Assembly (NCBI GenBank): GCA_022758925.1
Contig: JAEMQF010000165.1
Coordinates: 1 to 33,247, forward strand
DNA length: 33,247 bases
Reading direction: 5' to 3'
Source: Burkholderiales bacterium
Lineage (GTDB): Bacteria; Pseudomonadota; Gammaproteobacteria; Burkholderiales; Burkholderiaceae_C
A program made the translations under genes and the position numbers. Shown here piece after piece: positions 7,641 to 16,145 of this stretch. Position 1 is the first letter of the stretch. Each line of letters begins with the position of its first letter. The notes below the pieces were generated by a model. It made no database searches. It was not told where the DNA came from and saw only the letters and a list, made by a program, of their open reading frames with translations.

Positions 7641-8360
7641 ATGCAAACCTTCTTCAAGATGATCACGGTGCTTCCCGGCTGGGACTGGGCGGCACTGCTG
7701 GTTTTCTTCAGCGGTTGGATCGGTTATGCGCACTTCGCCAAGCGCCGTGCGACCACCCGGCCTTCGGTACTGGCAAGCACGAACCGGGTGCGGCGCGAGT
7801 GGATGTTGCAGTCGACAAGGCGCGAAGCGCGCGTGATCGACGCGGTCGTGATGCAAAACCTGTCCAGCAGCCCCTCGTTTTTCGCTTCGACCACGATCCT
7901 CATCATCGGTGGCCTGCTTGCCGCATTGAGCACCACGGATCGAGCGAGCGAACTGGTGCGTGAACTGCCGTTTACGGCACAAACCTCGTTGCTCGTGTTC
8001 GACCTCAAATTGCTGCTGCTGCTGGCGATCTTCGTCTACGGCTTCTTCCGCTTCACCTGGTCGATGCGCCAATACACATTCGGCGCGATGCTCGTCGCCA
8101 CCGCGCCCGAGATGGCGCAGTTCGACGCGCAGGGTGCCGCGTCCGAAATGCGGCGCAACGCCTTCGCCGACCGTGCCGGGCGCGTCATCTCACTCGCCGC
8201 GGAATCGTTCAATGACGGCCTGCGCGCCTACTACTTCGCGTTCGCCGCGATCGGCTGGTTCTCATCGCCGGTGGCGTTTGTCGTGGCCACTGCCGGTGTG
8301 ATCGTCGTGCTCTATCGGCGCGAATTCCGCTCGGAGGTCTTGGCCGTCCTCAACTCTTGA
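7641..8360 (+). CDS. DUF599 family membrane protein
   Basis: This is a 239-residue integral membrane protein of unknown function that resembles the DUF599 family. Hydrophobic segments lie near residues 14-32, 75-94, 113-135 and 190-222; the last is long enough for two passes. Between the third and fourth is a soluble stretch with Arg and Glu (SEMRRNAFADRAGRVISLA) that looks conserved. The C-terminus YRREFRSEVLAVL is also family-like. The start is uncertain: ATG 7641 has a -10-like box 7 bases before it, while ATG 7659 is an alternative. It converges with the hydrolase gene, leaving only 6 bases between the stops. Confidence 0.8.
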   Translation: MQTFFKMITVLPGWDWAALLVFFSGWIGYAHFAKRRATTRPSVLASTNRVRREWMLQSTRREARVIDAVVMQNLSSSPSFFASTTILIIGGLLAALSTTDRASELVRELPFTAQTSLLVFDLKLLLLLAIFVYGFFRFTWSMRQYTFGAMLVATAPEMAQFDAQGAASEMRRNAFADRAGRVISLAAESFNDGLRAYYFAFAAIGWFSSPVAFVVATAGVIVVLYRREFRSEVLAVLNS

Positions 8361-8366
8361 GTCGAT

Positions 8367-9314
8367 TCAAGGCTGCAGGCCGAGGAAGCGGCGCACCGGT
8401 GCCAAGCTGGCCACGGGGTCCTCTTCATGCGGTACATGGCCGAGTGCATCGAACACGACCCATTCACTGCCCGCGATATCGGCGGCGAAGCGGCGCGCGC
8501 TGTCGGGTGGGATCAAGCGGTCGCGCCCACCCCACAGGATCAGGGTCGGAGCCTTGATTTCGCGGATGCGCGCCGCGCCTGCGCCGAGGTCGAGTTGCTT
8601 CAGGCGCTGCGCCAGGGCGCGCCGATTGCCTTCGCGCAGCGTCAGCTCGAAATAGCGATCCACCAGCTCCGCGCTCACCTTCGACGGATCGCCGTAGACG
8701 TTGCGCACGCTCGATGCCACCAGCGCACGCGGCAGCGTCCACTGCGAAAGCCAGGCAGCCGCGGGGCTTCGCGCGAGCCGAAAGCCGAGCGGCACCGACT
8801 CTGGCGTGAACGGGTAGCCGGCGGCGTCGACAAGAATCAGTTGCGCGACGCGTTGCGGCGCCAACACTGCGGTGCGCCACGCCGCCTCGCCGCCCAGGGA
8901 GTTGCCGCCGACGACAAAGCGCTGCAGGCCCATGGCGTCGGCGAGGTCGATCACGAACTGCGCATAGCTCGCATCCGAATAGTCGCCGGCGATATTCGGC
9001 CCGGTCAGGCCAAAGCCCGGCAGATCGAAGCGAATCACGCGGCGCGAGCCGCGCAACGCGGCGGCCCAACCGTCCCAGGTGTGCAGGCTTGCCGAAGTGC
9101 CATGGATCAGGAGCAACGGCAACGGATCTTCGCGCGGGCCTTCGTCGCGCAGATGGATGCGCTGACCCTTCAGGACGAAGAAAGTCGATGCTGCACCGGC
9201 CCAGCGCGCTTCGAGGGCCGCTGCCGGCCGATCCGGCTGCCATGAGGCAGCGACCGCCAGCGCAGTGAGCAGCACCAGGGCTGCGAGCAATAGCGGAAGA
9301 CTGCGCCTGAGCAT
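8367..9314 (-). CDS. Alpha/beta hydrolase with N-terminal membrane anchor
   Basis: This serine hydrolase of the alpha/beta fold has 315 residues. Residues 4-24 form a hydrophobic anchor or uncleaved signal ([18 protein letters not shown]). The oxyanion-side HG motif is [14 protein letters not shown], the nucleophile elbow GGNSLGG puts the Ser at about 139, the acid is probably the Asp in WGGRDRLIP, and the His is in [11 protein letters not shown]. The closest general group is esterase/lipase or meta-cleavage-product hydrolase-like proteins, but no substrate can be assigned. The start may be this ATG or the GTG directly before it (9317). No clear ribosome binding site is seen. Confidence 0.88.
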   Translation of the reverse strand: MLRRSLPLLLAALVLLTALAVAASWQPDRPAAALEARWAGAASTFFVLKGQRIHLRDEGPREDPLPLLLIHGTSASLHTWDGWAAALRGSRRVIRFDLPGFGLTGPNIAGDYSDASYAQFVIDLADAMGLQRFVVGGNSLGGEAAWRTAVLAPQRVAQLILVDAAGYPFTPESVPLGFRLARSPAAAWLSQWTLPRALVASSVRNVYGDPSKVSAELVDRYFELTLREGNRRALAQRLKQLDLGAGAARIREIKAPTLILWGGRDRLIPPDSARRFAADIAGSEWVVFDALGHVPHEEDPVASLAPVRRFLGLQP

Positions 9315-9371
9315 CACGAACGTTGAGTGCTGACTTCCATGCGCGGTCGTGCTTCAGCGCGCCGGGTTTAG

Positions 9372-9420
9372 GAGCCTGTGGGGCGTGGGGTCGGGACCCG
9401 ACCCCAAGCCCCACAGGCTC
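9372..9420. repeat. Long near-perfect hairpin (24-bp arms, 1-base loop)
   Basis: The arms 9372-9395 and 9397-9420 pair at 23 of 24 positions (mismatch at 9385/9407) around a single A. No T tract follows on either strand, so it is not a standard terminator. It directly abuts the 3' end of the egtB remnant and lies 58 bases upstream of the hydrolase start. It may be a mobile palindromic unit or cruciform-forming site. Confidence 0.85.
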
Positions 9421-9423
9421 GCA

Positions 9424-9799
9424 GGCCTCGTGCGCCAGCCGCAGAACGCCGAACTGCGACTGCGCTCCGGGCGCGAAGACGTTGCGGGCGCTCGCACGGT
9501 CCCGACCCGCCGGCGTGGCGCAGGAGCCGCCACACGGCACGAACTGGTTGCCCATGAGCTTGCCGTTGTATTCGCCGACGGCGCCGGGGCGAAAGCCGGG
9601 GCAGGGCGCGCCGTTCGACGCCGTCCGCTCCCAAACGTCGCCGAGCATCTGCGCCGCCTCGCCGCTCGCATGAGAGAGCCAGCGCACCGACTCGCGCCGC
9701 AACCCGGGGGATCGGCCGGCGCTGCGCATACGGTGCATGCGCAGGCTTCGGCGACAAGGCGTGTTTGATGTCGGTCAGGATCAGCTCTTGAGTCGCAGT
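9424..9799 (-). pseudogene. egtB: Decayed remnant of egtB (ergothioneine biosynthesis protein)
   Basis: Two EgtB-like blocks are recognisable on the minus strand in different frames. At about 9790-9722, one frame reads [21 protein letters not shown], matching the EgtB segment after the iron-binding HEQQH motif. At about 9654-9424, another frame reads [11 protein letters not shown], then [24 protein letters not shown] and [11 protein letters not shown], matching the C-terminal sulfatase-modifying-factor domain. The stretch between the blocks (normally well over 100 residues) is missing. Conserved residues are changed: VWEWT is VWERT, and RGGS is CGGS. No intact N-terminal half or stop codon remains at the expected place. 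EgtB is an iron enzyme that joins cysteine or gamma-glutamylcysteine to hercynine. This copy cannot be functional. Confidence 0.82.
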
Positions 9800-9901
9800 G
9801 TGCCGCCGCGACCCGGTGCTTGGCCATGGAACTGAGGTCGTCCGCCGAATGCGGCATTGGGGATGGCTCCAGCGAGTAAGGAGTTGCGTCGCCGATTCAG
9901 C

Positions 9902-10642
9902 TCACTGGAGTGTCCTGCTCGCAAGCGCTCCGTCCAGGCAGGTGCGTTCATCGAACACGAAACAGTACCCGTCGAAGTGGGCCGTACCATTGCATTCAAA
10001 GTACTTCAGGATACCGCCGTCGAGTTGCACCACGTTGGCAACGCCTTCGCGCTGCATCCACAGCGCCGCCTTCTCGCAGCGGATCCCACCCGTGCAGTAG
10101 CTGACGACGGTCTTGCCCTCGAGTTCTGCGTGGCGCGCCGCCAAGGCTTGTGGGAAGTCGCTGAAGGAGCGCAAACGCCAATCGAGCGCGCCAGTGAAAC
10201 GCCCGCAATCGACCTCGAAGCCGTTGCGCGTATCCAGCATCACGACTTCGCGGCCGGTGTCGTCGTGGCCCGCGCTCAACCAGCGCGCCAGTGTCGACGC
10301 GTCGACGCCGGGTGCGCGCCGGCGCTGCGGCTGAATCGTCGGCTGGTTCATGCGGATGATTTCGCGCTTGACCTTGACCACCAGGCGCCGAAACGGCAGT
10401 GCCTCGGATTCGCTGAATTTGAGCTCAACATCGGCGAAACGCGGATCGCGGCGCAGCCCGTCGGTCCAGTCGCGCAACTGAGCGTGTGACCCGGCCAGCA
10501 TGAGGTTGATGCCCTCGTGCGCGAGGATCACGCTGCCCAACAGTCCGAGCGCCGCTGCCTGCGCGAAGAGGCGGTCGCGCAGCAACTCGGCGTCGTTCAG
10601 GTCGACAAACCGATAAGCGCTGACATTGGCAACAGGTTTCAC
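9902..10642 (-). CDS. trhO: tRNA uridine(34) hydroxylase TrhO (rhodanese domain, short form)
   Basis: TrhO (YceA, UPF0176) hydroxylates U34 of certain tRNAs to give ho5U, the precursor of cmo5U/mcmo5U. The N-terminal part (NVSAYRFVDL, SVILAHEGINLMLAG) is the acylphosphatase-like domain. A rhodanese domain follows, with catalytic Cys183 in SYCTGGIRCEKA, then DGGILKYFE and FVFDER. The GTG at 10642 gives the family N-terminus KPVANVSAY; an upstream ATG would read through the dnaE promoter. The 246-residue protein ends soon after FDER, so it lacks the cysteine-rich tail seen in the about 350-residue E. coli protein. The GTG lies 7 bases from a TACAAT box with no ribosome binding site. Confidence 0.9.
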   Translation of the reverse strand: MKPVANVSAYRFVDLNDAELLRDRLFAQAAALGLLGSVILAHEGINLMLAGSHAQLRDWTDGLRRDPRFADVELKFSESEALPFRRLVVKVKREIIRMNQPTIQPQRRRAPGVDASTLARWLSAGHDDTGREVVMLDTRNGFEVDCGRFTGALDWRLRSFSDFPQALAARHAELEGKTVVSYCTGGIRCEKAALWMQREGVANVVQLDGGILKYFECNGTAHFDGYCFVFDERTCLDGALASRTLQ

Positions 10643-10649
10643 GCAAAGG

Positions 10650-10655
10650 ATTGTA
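10650..10655 (-). promoter_or_regulatory. Candidate -10 element of trhO
   Basis: TACAAT (5 of 6 to the TATAAT consensus) on the minus strand is followed by 7 bases and the GTG start. It mirrors the dnaE arrangement on the other strand. No strong -35 is visible. Confidence 0.45.
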
Positions 10656-10690
10656 GGCAGCGCGCTCTGCGGCGCAGCCTCACACACTCC

Positions 10691-10696
10691 TAGAAT
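10691..10696 (+). promoter_or_regulatory. Candidate -10 element of dnaE
   Basis: TAGAAT is followed by 7 bases and the ATG at 10704. The transcript would begin at or next to the start codon. The intergenic region shared with trhO is only 61 bases. Confidence 0.45.
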
Positions 10697-10703
10697 GCGG
10701 ATC

Positions 10704-13700
10704 ATGGCCTTCGTCCACCTGCGCACGCACACCGAGTATTCGGTCGTCGATGGCTGCCTGCGCATCGACGATCTCGCGGCGGCTGCGGCCGCCGATGGCC
10801 AGTGTGCGCTGGCGATCACCGACCTGTCGAACCTTTACGGCGCGGTCAAGTTCTATCGCGCGGCGCGTGCCGCGGGCGTCAAGCCGATCCTGGGTGCCGA
10901 CCTGTGGTTGGAGCCGCTGGGCAGCGAGCGTTTCGCGAGCCGGTTGCTGGTGCTGGTGCAAGACTCGCGTGGCTACCACAACCTGTGCGAGCTGATCTCG
11001 CGCGCCTGGCTGGGCAATGTCCAGCGCGGCCAGGCCTGCGTGAAGTGGGCTTGGTTCGATGAATTGAGTGCAGGGCTGATCGCCTTGTCGGGCGCGGAGC
11101 AGGGTGCGCTGGGGCAGGCGTTGCTCGCCGGCGATTCGGTCCGCGCCACAAGCCTTGCGCGGCGCATGGCGGCAATCTTTCCTCGGCGTTTCTACATTGA
11201 ACTGCAGCGCGCCGGCCTTGCCGGCAACGACGTGCATGTTCGCGCTGGTGTGCAGCTCGCCGCAGCGCTGGGCTTGCCGGTGGTGGCCACGCACCCCGTG
11301 CAATTTGCAGAGCCCGATGATTTCGAGGCGCACGAAGCGCGGGTCTGCGTCGCCGATGGCGAAATGCTCGACAACCCCAGGCGCATCAAGCGCTTCAGCC
11401 GCGAGCAGTATTTCAAGTCGCAGGCACAGATGGAAGCGCTGTTCGCCGATGTGCCGAGCGCCGTGCGCAACAGCGTCGAGATCGCAAAGCGGTGCAGCCT
11501 GTCACTGGTATTGGGCAAGCCGAACCTTCCCGACTTTGAGACGCCGCTGGTCGATGGCAAGCGCCTGGCGATGGCCGAATACTTCCGCCAGGCTTCGCAC
11601 GCGGGGCTTCAGGTGCGGCTGATGCAGCTCTACCCCGATGCGCAGTCGCGCGAGACGCAGCGCCCGCGCTATGTGCAACGGCTCGACTTCGAGATCGAGA
11701 CGATCCTGAAGATGGGCTTCCCGGGCTACTTTCTGATCGTCGCCGACTTCATCAATTGGGCCCAGACCCACGGCTGCCCGGTTGGGCCGGGGCGCGGTTC
11801 AGGTGCAGGCTCGCTGGTGGCGTATGCGCTGGGAATCACCGGCCTGGACCCACTGCAGTACCACTTGCTGTTCGAGCGCTTCCTGAATCCGGACCGGGTC
11901 TCGATGCCCGACTTCGACATCGACTTCTGCCAGGCCAATCGCGACCGTGTCATCGAATACGTGAAGCAGAAGTACGGGCGCGATGCAGTCAGCCAGATTG
12001 CCACGTTCGGTACGATGGCGGCGAAAGCCGCGCTGCGCGACGTGGGCCGTGTGCTGGGCATGAGCTATGGCCAGGTGGACAGCATCGCCAAGCTCGTTCC
12101 CGCGCCTCCGGGCAAGGTGGTGACGCTGAAGCGCCCACCCGATCCGCCGGATCCGGGCGTGGTCTATGCACGCGAGGAAGCGCCGGAGATCGAACAGCGC
12201 GAGAAGATGGAAGTGGAAGTTGCGGAACTGCTGGCGCTGGCGGAGCGCCTGGAGGGCCTGGTGCGCAACGTCGGCACGCACGCCGGCGGCGTCTTGATCG
12301 CACCCGGACGCATCACCGACTTTTGCCCGCTGTACATGCAGCCCGGCAGCGACAGCGCGGTGAGCCAATACGACAAGGATGATGTCGAGGCGATCGGCCT
12401 GGTGAAGTTCGACTTTCTGGGCCTGGCCACGCTCACGATCCTGGAACTCGCGAAAGAATTCATCCGCCAGCGCCATGCCGCTCGAAGCGAGTTCACGCTC
12501 GAAGCTCTGCCCCTGGATGACCCTGCCACCTATGAGCTGATGAGCGCGGGCAAGACCGTCGCCGTGTTCCAGTTGGAGAGTTCAGGCATGCAGCGCATGC
12601 TGCGCGACGCCAAGCCCAGCGTGTTTGAAGACGTGATCGCACTCGTCGCGCTGTTCCGGCCCGGGCCGATGGACTTGATCCCGTCGTATTGCGCGCGCAA
12701 GCATGGCCGCGAAGCAGTGCAGTACCCGCACCCGCTGATGGCCGATGTGTTGCAAGAGACCTACGGCATCATGGTCTACCAGGAGCAGGTGATGCAGGTG
12801 GCGCAGCTGCTGGGCGGCTATTCGCTCGGCGCCGCCGATCTGCTGCGGCGCGCGATGGGCAAGAAGAAGGCCGACGAGATGGCCTTGCAGCGCACGATCT
12901 TCGCCCAAGGCGCGGCCAAGAACGGCATCGGTGAGCTGCAGGCGAACGAAATCTTCGACCTGATGGAAAAGTTCGCCGGCTACGGCTTCAACAAGTCGCA
13001 CGCCGCGGCCTACGCCTTGCTGGCCTATCAGACGGCGTGGCTCAAGGTGCACTACCCGGCCGAATTTGCCGCGGCCAACATGAGTGTCGCGCTGGACGAC
13101 ACCGACAAGTTGAAGATCTACCACGACGACGCAGTGGCGATGGGCCTGAGGTTCGAGCCGCCCAACGTCAACAGCTGCACGCATCGCTTCGAACCGGTGG
13201 CGGACAAGGTGGTGCGCTACGGCCTGGGTGCGATCAAGGGCACCGGGCAAAGTGCGGTCGAGGCGATCGTGCACGCACGAGAAACGGGCGGAACGTTCAA
13301 GTCGCTGTTCGACTTCTGCAACCGTGTCGACCGCACCCGGGTCAACAAACGCAGCATCGAATCGCTCATCAAGGCCGGTGCCTTCGACGCCCTCACGCTG
13401 CAGCGCGCATCGCTGTTCGCGAGTGTCGCACTGGCACTCGATTTCGCCGATACCCAGGCGGCGAACGCGAACCAGGGCGGTCTGTTCGACTTTGACGCAG
13501 GCGAGTCCGTGATGCACGGCGCCGGCTCCAGCGAACCGCAATTGATATCGGCTCCAGCCTGGTCGATCAAGGAGCAGTTGACGCATGAAAAGTCGGCTCT
13601 CGGCTTCTGCATCTCGGGCCACCTCTTTGACCAGAGTGCCGGCGAAGTGAGGGCGTTTGCGCGGCGCGCCATTGCCGACATGATCGACACCCGTGAGCCG

Positions 13701-14216
13701 CAGTTGCTGGCCGGCATCGTGAGCGATCTGCGCGTCGTCAATGGCCAGCGCGGGCGGGTTGCGATCTTCAAACTCGACGACAAGAGCGAGGCCATCGAAA
13801 CCGTGGTGAACGAAGAACTGTTCAACGCGCATCGCGACTGGCTGAAAGACGATGAATTGATCGTCGTGCTCGGCAAAGTCTTGCCCGATCGCTTTTCCGG
13901 TGGCATGCGTCTGAACGTACAGCAGGTGTGGGATCTTGCCGCGGCGCGCTGCCGCTTCGGCAAGTACCTGCGCGTCGAAGTCAACGGCCATGTGCCCCCG
14001 GTGGCCGACGTACTGCGCGACTTTCCGGCGCGGCGGGTAACGACTGAACACGGTGAGTTGACACAGGGCATGGCGGTGCGGCTGCGCCTGAAGCGCCAGC
14101 GCGCCAGCGCTGAACTGGACTTGGGCGAGGCTGCGCGCTTTTACCCGAGCGACGCCGCACTGGAGCGCTGGCGGCTGGGGGCCGATGAGGGCCGCGCGAC
14201 GATCGTCTACGACTGA
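10704..14216 (+). CDS. dnaE: DNA polymerase III alpha subunit (DnaE1)
   Basis: DnaE is the catalytic subunit of the replicative polymerase holoenzyme. The 1170-residue protein begins with the PHP domain (FVHLRTHTEYSVVDG). The polymerase active site carries the paired aspartates of MPDFDIDFC (Asp403 and Asp405, close to Asp401 and Asp403 of E. coli). Further landmarks are GPGRGSGAGSLVAYAL, GTHAGGV, FQLESSGMQ and FNKSHAAAYA. The internal beta-clamp-binding motif is QGGLFDF near residue 924, and the tail has the OB-fold. Start at 10704 matches the usual MAFVHLR beginning; ATG 10695 would overlap the -10 box. No ribosome binding site is seen. Nothing in it suggests an intein. Confidence 0.98.
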   Translation: MAFVHLRTHTEYSVVDGCLRIDDLAAAAAADGQCALAITDLSNLYGAVKFYRAARAAGVKPILGADLWLEPLGSERFASRLLVLVQDSRGYHNLCELISRAWLGNVQRGQACVKWAWFDELSAGLIALSGAEQGALGQALLAGDSVRATSLARRMAAIFPRRFYIELQRAGLAGNDVHVRAGVQLAAALGLPVVATHPVQFAEPDDFEAHEARVCVADGEMLDNPRRIKRFSREQYFKSQAQMEALFADVPSAVRNSVEIAKRCSLSLVLGKPNLPDFETPLVDGKRLAMAEYFRQASHAGLQVRLMQLYPDAQSRETQRPRYVQRLDFEIETILKMGFPGYFLIVADFINWAQTHGCPVGPGRGSGAGSLVAYALGITGLDPLQYHLLFERFLNPDRVSMPDFDIDFCQANRDRVIEYVKQKYGRDAVSQIATFGTMAAKAALRDVGRVLGMSYGQVDSIAKLVPAPPGKVVTLKRPPDPPDPGVVYAREEAPEIEQREKMEVEVAELLALAERLEGLVRNVGTHAGGVLIAPGRITDFCPLYMQPGSDSAVSQYDKDDVEAIGLVKFDFLGLATLTILELAKEFIRQRHAARSEFTLEALPLDDPATYELMSAGKTVAVFQLESSGMQRMLRDAKPSVFEDVIALVALFRPGPMDLIPSYCARKHGREAVQYPHPLMADVLQETYGIMVYQEQVMQVAQLLGGYSLGAADLLRRAMGKKKADEMALQRTIFAQGAAKNGIGELQANEIFDLMEKFAGYGFNKSHAAAYALLAYQTAWLKVHYPAEFAAANMSVALDDTDKLKIYHDDAVAMGLRFEPPNVNSCTHRFEPVADKVVRYGLGAIKGTGQSAVEAIVHARETGGTFKSLFDFCNRVDRTRVNKRSIESLIKAGAFDALTLQRASLFASVALALDFADTQAANANQGGLFDFDAGESVMHGAGSSEPQLISAPAWSIKEQLTHEKSALGFCISGHLFDQSAGEVRAFARRAIADMIDTREPQLLAGIVSDLRVVNGQRGRVAIFKLDDKSEAIETVVNEELFNAHRDWLKDDELIVVLGKVLPDRFSGGMRLNVQQVWDLAAARCRFGKYLRVEVNGHVPPVADVLRDFPARRVTTEHGELTQGMAVRLRLKRQRASAELDLGEAARFYPSDAALERWRLGADEGRATIVYD

Positions 14217-14381
14217 AGGCGAGAGGGCATCATCGGGCCCCTGCCGGCGTGACCCGTTGCAGGCCAGCCCGGCCCCGGGCAGCACCCAGGCGAGCGACGC
14301 CTGCGGCATTTGCATGCTGACCCAAAGTGGCAAGCGCGACCTGACCGCAGGCTCGCTCACGATGGCGCGATGCTGGTAGTC

Positions 14382-14405
14382 AAGGCGGTCAGACGCCGCC
14401 TTTTC
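14382..14405 (+). terminator. Terminator-like hairpin downstream of dnaE
   Basis: A 7-bp stem AAGGCGG/CCGCCTT with a 7-base loop runs into TTTTC. It lies 165 bases after the dnaE stop. The 262-bp gap from dnaE to the next gene holds nothing else I can support apart from a TAACAT box at 14432-14437. Confidence 0.55.
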
Positions 14406-14478
14406 GAAGGATCGACGCCCAGGGTCTGACCTAACATCGCGCCGACCTGCGGCTCCCGTGACCGCGCGCTGGTTGACG

Positions 14479-15681
14479 ATGAGCGACAACTCCGACGGAA
14501 ATTCGGCGAATGACATGACGACCGGCCTGGTGCTGACCGGGGGTGGTGCGCGCGCGGCTTACCAGGTTGGCGTGCTCAAAGCGGTGGCGCAAGTTCGGCG
14601 TGAAAGTTCGGCAAGCCGCGCCAATCCCTTCCCGGTCATCACCGGCACCTCGTCCGGCGCCATCAATGCCGCAGCGCTGGCGTGCCGAGCCGATGACTTC
14701 GACGCCGGTGTGAGCGCCCTGTGCCAGGTGTGGGAAGGTTTCCATGCGGACCAGGTCTATCGCGCCGACTCGTTCGGCGTGATTCGCACTGGCGCGCGCT
14801 GGCTGACGATGATGTCGGTGGGGTGGATGATCGCGCGCTGGCGGCGCACCCAGCCGCGCTCGTTGCTGGACAACGAACCACTCGGCGATCTGCTCACGCG
14901 TCTGGTGCCGACGCAGCGGATTCGTGAAGTCATGCGCTCAGGCCATTTGCAGGCGCTTGCAGTTTCAGCATCGAGCTACGGCTCCGGCCTGCATGTCACG
15001 TTTTACGACGCGATGCACGACATTGTCCCTTGGACACGCTCGCAACGCATTGCGGTTCGAGGCGAGATCACGGTCGAGCACCTGATGGCCTCGTCCGCGA
15101 TTCCGTTCGTCTTTCCAGCGGTGGCGCTGAACATCGATGGCAACACCGAATACTGCGGTGACGGCGCGATGCGTCAGGCAGCGCCGATCTCGCCCGCGGT
15201 TCATCTGGGGGCACAACGCATTCTCGTGGTGGGCGCGGCGCGAATGGTCGAACCACCCGGGGTGCGCGCGGGCAGCAATGACTACCCGAATCTGGCGCAG
15301 ATCGCGGGCCACGCGCTGTCGAACATCTTCCTGGATTCGTTGGCCGTGGACGTGGAGCGCCTGCAGCGCATCAACACGACCTTGAAGCTTTTACCGGCGA
15401 GTACGTTGGCGCAAACCGCGTTGCGGCCGATTGAAGTGTTGGTGATCGCACCCAGTCAGCGTCTTGACGACATCGCAGCCAAGCACCTCGGGGACTTGCC
15501 GGCGCCGATTCGTGCCATGTTGCGCGGCGTCGGGGTCTCGGGTCGTGGGCGAGAGGCGCGCGGTGCCGCGCTCGCGAGCTACCTGCTGTTCGAGGCGCCC
15601 TATACCCGAGAACTCATGGCACTCGGCGAGGCCGACGCGTTGGCACAGCGCGGCGATATCGTGCGCTTCTTCGGGTGGTGA
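14479..15681 (+). CDS. Patatin-like phospholipase family protein
   Basis: Patatin-like lipid acyl hydrolases use a Ser-Asp dyad. The glycine-rich oxyanion motif is [14 protein letters not shown], the nucleophile motif GTSSG follows about 45 residues later, and the catalytic Asp lies in CGDGAMRQ. The product is about 400 residues, longer than the minimal patatin domain, with a C-terminal region of unknown role. No signal peptide is evident. The start is uncertain: ATG 14479 is taken; a GTG at 14458 and an ATG at 14515 are in the same frame, and none has a clear ribosome binding site. A TAACAT box at 14432 could be the -10. The gene converges with the comEA-like gene. Confidence 0.9.
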   Translation: MSDNSDGNSANDMTTGLVLTGGGARAAYQVGVLKAVAQVRRESSASRANPFPVITGTSSGAINAAALACRADDFDAGVSALCQVWEGFHADQVYRADSFGVIRTGARWLTMMSVGWMIARWRRTQPRSLLDNEPLGDLLTRLVPTQRIREVMRSGHLQALAVSASSYGSGLHVTFYDAMHDIVPWTRSQRIAVRGEITVEHLMASSAIPFVFPAVALNIDGNTEYCGDGAMRQAAPISPAVHLGAQRILVVGAARMVEPPGVRAGSNDYPNLAQIAGHALSNIFLDSLAVDVERLQRINTTLKLLPASTLAQTALRPIEVLVIAPSQRLDDIAAKHLGDLPAPIRAMLRGVGVSGRGREARGAALASYLLFEAPYTRELMALGEADALAQRGDIVRFFGW

Positions 15682-15766
15682 ACTCGCCCGTCCGATCTGT
15701 GGGGTGCGGTCCGGATCGACGATTCGCGGGATCTGTTCTTGCCGGTCACAGCCTGGCGCATGCCCG

Positions 15767-15786
15767 AGGCCAGCCTGGGCCTTTTC
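15767..15786 (+). terminator. Possible terminator of the patatin gene
   Basis: A short stem AGGCC/GGCCT with a 6-base loop is followed by TTTC. It lies in the 110-bp gap between the convergent patatin and comEA-like genes. The stem is only 5 bp, so support is modest. Confidence 0.4.
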
Positions 15787-15791
15787 GAAAA

Positions 15792-16145
15792 CTATTCGGC
15801 CGGCGGTGCAGCTGCTGTGCCCTGGGCCGGCGCGGGAGTCAGGTAGGCGGCGCCGTTCACCGTCAAGCCTTGCGCTGACAGATGCGCGGCATAGGCCACG
15901 CCAATGCCGCGCACGCGTCGGATCAAATCGTTCCAGTCCTTGAACGCGGCCTTGTTTCGTGCGTCGATCAGGTTCGCCGCGATCGAGGTACCCAGCCCAC
16001 GGATGCGTTCGATGTCGGCCAAACTTGCGTGGTTCGCATCGATCGTCGATTGCGCAAGCGCGGTCCCAAGCGCCCAGAGGCCGGCGAACAGCAGATGGTG
16101 CGCCTGCCGGAGCAGGGTGCGGATCAAGCCGATGCCGCCAGCCAT
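15792..16145 (-). CDS. ComEA-like helix-hairpin-helix DNA-binding protein
   Basis: This 117-residue exported or membrane-anchored protein carries a ComEA-type helix-hairpin-helix domain. Residues about 8-31 form a signal or anchor ([22 protein letters not shown]). The core reads [22 protein letters not shown] then IRRVRGIG, the two helix-hairpin-helix motifs that bind DNA without sequence specificity. In competence systems ComEA is the periplasmic DNA receptor, but stand-alone homologues occur widely in Burkholderiales. The start ATG at 16145 overlaps the end of rfaD by 22 bases. The C-terminus is low-complexity Ala-Pro. Confidence 0.85.
   Translation of the reverse strand: MAGGIGLIRTLLRQAHHLLFAGLWALGTALAQSTIDANHASLADIERIRGLGTSIAANLIDARNKAAFKDWNDLIRRVRGIGVAYAAHLSAQGLTVNGAAYLTPAPAQGTAAAPPAE

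Noticed and set aside
7439-7963. Open frame through the 81-bp repeats giving a duplicated 27-residue peptide
   Set aside because: The period is a multiple of three, so any frame stays open. The product is Arg/Pro-rich, and its downstream half overlaps the DUF599 gene in another frame.
6087-8360. Pirin, FMN reductase and DUF599 as a novel three-gene system
   Set aside because: Only the first two are coupled. DUF599 is separated by the repeat array and appears to have its own promoter.
8464-9738. One 424-codon minus-strand gene covering the hydrolase and the region upstream
   Set aside because: Only its first third resembles a protein (the EgtB C-terminal block). The rest is a shadow of the hydrolase gene in another frame.
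12582-14516. Open frame of 644 codons antisense to dnaE
   Set aside because: It is a shadow of the high-GC codon bias in dnaE. Its translation is rich in Arg, Val, His and Gln with no family motif, while the dnaE frame has all polymerase motifs.
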